A stretch of 27,258 bases of DNA from Anaerolineaceae bacterium (GTDB lineage: Bacteria; Chloroflexota; Anaerolineae; Anaerolineales; Anaerolineaceae). Numbering within the stretch: the stretch's first letter is position 1; each line of letters begins with the position of its first letter. Under the pieces are notes generated by a model. That model saw only the letters and a program-made list of their open reading frames with translations, made no database searches and had not been told where the DNA came from. The position numbers were made by a program, and so were the translations under genes. Where the stretch lies: NCBI GenBank assembly GCA_003158355.1, contig PMIV01000249.1, forward strand, positions 1 to 27,258. The letters are read 5' to 3'. Below, in pieces: positions 24,901-27,258 of this stretch.

Positions 24901-26798
24901 CCGAAGAAAAACTGAGAACCGTCTTCGACTCCAACTTGGTGGGTATCGATTTTGCCGATATCAGCGGCAAAATTCTATCAGCGAACGATGAACTGCTGCA
25001 TATTCTTGGATATAACCGTGAGGAGCTTGAAGCCGGGTTGATCCGTTGGGACAAAATTACCCCTGAGGAATTTCTACCGCTGGATGAGGCTGCCATCAAG
25101 CAAGCCCAGGAGAACGGTGTTTGCACGCCTTATGAAAAACAATATATTCGTAAAAATGGCACACGGGTTTGGGTGCTCATTGGTTTTGCCATGATCGGCG
25201 AAAGCGGAGAATTAACCAGTGGTTTTGTTCTGGATATTTCGGAACGGAAACAAACCGAACAGTCACTCATTGAAAGTGAAGCCAATTACCGCGGATTATT
25301 CACCCATATGCTGAATGGAATGGCTTTCTGCAAAATGCTTTATGAAAATGGCAAACCGGTTGATTTCATTTATCTAAAAACAAATGAAGCCTTCGAAAAG
25401 ATCACTGGTTTGAAAAATGTGGAAAATAAAAATGTAAGCGAATTGATCCCTGGAATTCAAAAAGAGAATCCAGAGATTTTCGAGATCTACGGCCGGGTTG
25501 CTAAAAGCGGCATTCCAGATAAATTTGAAACATATGTACCCGGTTTGGATGTTACCTTTTCTGTTTTTGTTTACAGCCCAAAGCCGGAGTATTTTGTGGC
25601 ATTGTTTGAAGATGTTTCCGAACAAAGACGCATAGAAAAAGAAATTCAAAGGAAACAAGAATTACTCAATATGACCGGCCGTGTTGGGAAAATTGGTGGT
25701 TGGGAAATTGATGTTGTGAAGGGTACTTCTACCTGGAACGAAGAAGTAGCCCGAATTCACGACCTGGATCCCGAGGTACAGCCGTCGGTGGAATTCGGAT
25801 TGAATTTTTATTCCCCCGAATCGCGGCCGTTGATTGAACATGCCTTGAAAGAGGCCATCGAACATGCCAAACCTTATGATCTTGAACTTGAGATCATGTC
25901 TGCCAAGGGTGTTCATAAGTTGATTCGTACCGCAGGTCAGCCGGAGGTTGTGGACGGCAAAGTTATTTGGGTAAGAGGCATTATGCAAGACATCACTGAA
26001 CTCAAGCGAGCAGAGGCAGAGATCAGGAAATTGAACGATGAACTGGAAGAGAGAGTAAGGGATCGAACTGCCGAGTTAATAGAAGCCAATCAGGAGCTGG
26101 AATCGTTCTCATATTCCGTTTCACATGATTTACGTGCTCCGATCCGGGCGATCGATGGTTTTGCCCAAATTATCGTGGATGATTTTTCGAAAGATGTGAA
26201 CCCTGAAATTTTACGCTATATAGATATCATACGTCTCAATACTAAAAATATGGGGAACCTGGTAGACGACCTGCTGGCATTTTCCAGGTTAGGGCGTCAA
26301 TCGTTGCAAAAGCAAACGGTTAATACCCAGAAGTTAGTGGAAGAGATCATCGATGAAGTAAAGTTTGGGTTGAAGAACAGAAAAATTGAATTCAAGATTG
26401 GAAATTTACCTGATTGCGAGGCAGATCTCAATCTTTTACGCCAGGTTTTCATTAATTTAATTTCAAATGCAGTGAAATTTACCCGTGAATGTAAAGTTGC
26501 ACAGGTTGAAATTGGCAGTACTGCGTTGACTCCGCCTGGAGCAAATGACCTGGCAAAGTACACTAAATATTGCTATTATGTAAAAGATAACGGAGTTGGC
26601 TTTGATATGCGTTATTACGATAAGCTTTTTGGTGTATTTCAGCGACTGCATAAATCTGAAGACTACGAAGGTACAGGTGTAGGGCTGGCCATAGTTAAGC
26701 GAGTCATCGAAAAACATGAAGGCTCTGTTTGGGCCGAATCCAAATTAAATGTTGGTACAACTTTCTATTTTGTGCTCGGGGAAAAGGATAAAAAATGA
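21969..26798 (+). CDS. Membrane histidine kinase with eight PAS domains
   Basis: A 1609-residue sensor. A first membrane helix (about 20-43) and a second (about 311-332) bracket an extracellular Cache-like sensing domain. Eight PAS domains follow from about residue 355 to 1350, then a coiled coil, HisKA and HATPase. The phospho-acceptor is H1386 in SYSVSHDLRAPIR. The ATPase shows the N-box LISNAVKF (N1500), DNGVGFD (about 1540), FGVFQRLH and GTGVGLAIVK (about 1568). It should autophosphorylate and pass the phosphate to the receiver encoded next, whose ATG overlaps its stop (ATGA). This kinase type commonly partners stand-alone receivers of the Rcp1 type. ATG 21969 is preferred to TTG 21960; neither has a clear ribosome site. 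A G7 tract lies at 23232-23238 within the first PAS. Confidence 0.93.
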   Translation: MMKNQKGIIADPKNRARKSIIWLVILFASFFVAMVAIGVWYYLAQEYQIKTQKQNELSAVAELKVQDIVDWRNERFNDGLNITGNPLISQSVQAYLLDPQNAELKQQNISWLANIRSTYSYSTFFLLDTNGEILIRDNTHPESIGSEEVSFTKQAAQSQRVMLSDLHFTSAGTAIRMDLIIPLLDSSQHTIAVVVLPIDPYLYLYPLIRAWPIPSQSAETLLIEKQGSNGVYLNPLKFGANSALSRHFMLNSPDLPAAKELRGETSPFEGKDYRGVAVVAVGAPVPNTDWHMISKVDNSEIYADVRRQSQTVAIVLGLTLILDLLTAYYVIRRQRLKLLNEILKRELEQQKLKQRYDLLFENSNDIVMVVDEMGKISAVNDRAIQTYGYSREELLQANVNSLRLETNQNKFKKKMAEAKQKGGVRFDLVEKRRDGTTFPVEVSARYFELDQKGFFLDIVRDISERKIYENKIVVSEARYRSLIEHTSDAIFLADSTGRFLDVNEQGCRMAGYLLDEILKLTVDDLVEPEDLRVKPLRIRKLASHTDNVLISERNLIRKDGSRFPAEIIAYGLPEGHMQGVVRDITERVKHRKELEDAAEKYRQLFNSNPVPLYVYDLETLNFLAVNDAALRYYEYSREEFLKMRLPAIQSEQTIPDQKEGIQLPGEYISCPWKHIKKSGEKIDVEITSHSLSFNERLSRLEIAVDVTEKLHIENELKENLGALKSLIDTSPLGIVTTDMDGNITLWSKQAEAIFGWKEEELLGKPYPLIPESSAENVQAIIEKNVSQDEGRHYEAERKRKNGSLITIEIDVAPIHDYRNQVKGMLALFSDVTEIKAIELANQKISEERNQLFNRLNLQFNRMPIGFILTDENLTVLDWNPSAERIFGYSREEMIGKSEYDTIIPANAAQVVKSIIDKVGKENRTEISTNENVTKDGRRILVEWHNTSLLDESGNFVALMDMAIDVTEKVTAERKLRESEEKLRTVFDSNLVGIDFADISGKILSANDELLHILGYNREELEAGLIRWDKITPEEFLPLDEAAIKQAQENGVCTPYEKQYIRKNGTRVWVLIGFAMIGESGELTSGFVLDISERKQTEQSLIESEANYRGLFTHMLNGMAFCKMLYENGKPVDFIYLKTNEAFEKITGLKNVENKNVSELIPGIQKENPEIFEIYGRVAKSGIPDKFETYVPGLDVTFSVFVYSPKPEYFVALFEDVSEQRRIEKEIQRKQELLNMTGRVGKIGGWEIDVVKGTSTWNEEVARIHDLDPEVQPSVEFGLNFYSPESRPLIEHALKEAIEHAKPYDLELEIMSAKGVHKLIRTAGQPEVVDGKVIWVRGIMQDITELKRAEAEIRKLNDELEERVRDRTAELIEANQELESFSYSVSHDLRAPIRAIDGFAQIIVDDFSKDVNPEILRYIDIIRLNTKNMGNLVDDLLAFSRLGRQSLQKQTVNTQKLVEEIIDEVKFGLKNRKIEFKIGNLPDCEADLNLLRQVFINLISNAVKFTRECKVAQVEIGSTALTPPGANDLAKYTKYCYYVKDNGVGFDMRYYDKLFGVFQRLHKSEDYEGTGVGLAIVKRVIEKHEGSVWAESKLNVGTTFYFVLGEKDKK

Positions 26799-27235
26799 CA
26801 AACCAAATTGAGATTTTGTACGTTGAAGACAATCCCAGCGACATAGAATTAACTTTGCATGCATTCAAAAAAAATCATCTGGCAAATAATATTCTCATTG
26901 CCAGGGATGGCGAAGAGGCACTGGATTTGCTCTTTGGAAAAGACCGAAGCGGGGATGGAAGCCTGGCAAATACTCCTAGGGTGATCTTATTGGACCTCAA
27001 GCTTCCCAAAGTGGATGGGCTTGAAGTATTGAAGACAATAAAATCAGATGAACGTACGAAAACAATACCGGTAGTGGTGTTGACCTCTTCACGGGAAGAA
27101 AAAGACATTATAGAAAGCTATCGATTAGGGGTAAACAGTTATATCGTAAAGCCCGTGGATTTTGAAAAATTTATGGAAGCTGTCAAGACTTTTGGGCTTT
27201 ACTGGCTGCTGGTTAACCAACCTCCATCACACTAA
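26795..27235 (+). CDS. Single-domain response regulator (Rcp1-like)
   Basis: A 146-residue receiver with no output domain. The acidic pocket is E11-D12 in LYVEDNPSD, the phospho-acceptor is D67 in LLDLKLPKVDG, the switch residues are T97 in VVLTSS and Y116 in SYIVKP, and the conserved lysine is K119. The EDNPSD and FGLYWLLVNQPP motifs are characteristic of Rcp1-like receivers that work with multi-PAS or phytochrome kinases. Its ATG overlaps the kinase stop by 4 bp, and AAGGA lies upstream inside the kinase gene, so the pair is translationally coupled. It probably acts through protein contacts rather than DNA. Only 23 bp follow its stop before the window ends. Confidence 0.95.
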   Translation: MTNQIEILYVEDNPSDIELTLHAFKKNHLANNILIARDGEEALDLLFGKDRSGDGSLANTPRVILLDLKLPKVDGLEVLKTIKSDERTKTIPVVVLTSSREEKDIIESYRLGVNSYIVKPVDFEKFMEAVKTFGLYWLLVNQPPSH

Positions 27236-27258
27236 AAAAGTACTGTCCATGTGACGAA

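Noticed and set aside
24515..25126. A 203-residue open frame on the minus strand inside the histidine kinase gene
   Set aside because: It lies wholly antisense to well-conserved PAS coding sequence, is serine-rich as expected of a shadow frame, and matches no family I know.
27230..27258. AGTACTGTCC near the window end as a second copy of the MITE-like element
   Set aside because: Only the first six bases match the element end in register (AGTACT then GTCC instead of CCGTCC), and the sequence stops too soon to judge.

Overview
The window looks like a chromosomal segment from a moderately AT-rich bacterium, most likely a member of the Chloroflexota (Anaerolineae-like). This is inferred from gene content and protein style: very large soluble PAS/GAF signalling proteins, a Thr/Ala-rich lipoprotein HtrA, a DUF5054 (GH38-like) protein beside a GPH-type sugar transporter, and a short-form 6-phosphogluconate dehydrogenase. 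No 16S or marker tree was available, so the phylum call is tentative. I found no tRNA, rRNA, CRISPR array, transposase gene or prophage.

Layout. (1) 1-1045, minus strand: a MarR regulator followed by an ABC exporter half-transporter that runs off the window edge. The marR promoter carries a four-unit tandem 8-bp repeat over its predicted start point. (2) 1203-1724: a cyclophilin-type prolyl isomerase, closed by a strong bidirectional hairpin. (3) 1777-9334, minus strand: two giant cytoplasmic signalling proteins in one probable operon, a PAS/GAF-GGDEF diguanylate cyclase upstream and a PAS/GAF-HD-GYP phosphodiesterase downstream. (4) 9335-9780: a 446-bp AT-rich intergenic region with one palindrome. 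(5) 9781-14500: a GPH-like MFS sugar symporter, a 99-bp MITE-like inverted-repeat element, a DUF5054/GH38-like protein, and a LiaF-like membrane protein. (6) 14708-15961: a lipoprotein HtrA/DegP protease. (7) 16050-17042, minus: an extended SDR epimerase. (8) 17228-17887: GTP cyclohydrolase I. (9) 17976-20778: divergent zwf and gnd (oxidative pentose phosphate pathway) and a DUF493 (YbeD-like) gene. (10) 20850-21821: a GlmS-like SIS-domain protein lacking the glutaminase half. (11) 21969-27235: a 1609-residue membrane histidine kinase with eight PAS domains, overlapping by 4 bp a single-domain Rcp1-like response regulator.

How the parts fit. Signalling dominates: about 12.8 kb encodes multi-PAS/GAF sensors, including a matched c-di-GMP maker and breaker and a kinase/regulator pair whose output is a stand-alone receiver. 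The metabolic genes cover uptake and processing of a saccharide (transporter plus GH38-like protein) and NAD(P)H/pentose production (zwf, gnd). The LiaF-like protein and HtrA suggest a cell-envelope stress function. The least ordinary items are the MITE-like element that overlaps the transporter stop codon, the marR tandem-repeat operator, the C8 tract inside the HD-GYP gene, and the apparent leader ORF coupled to the histidine kinase.
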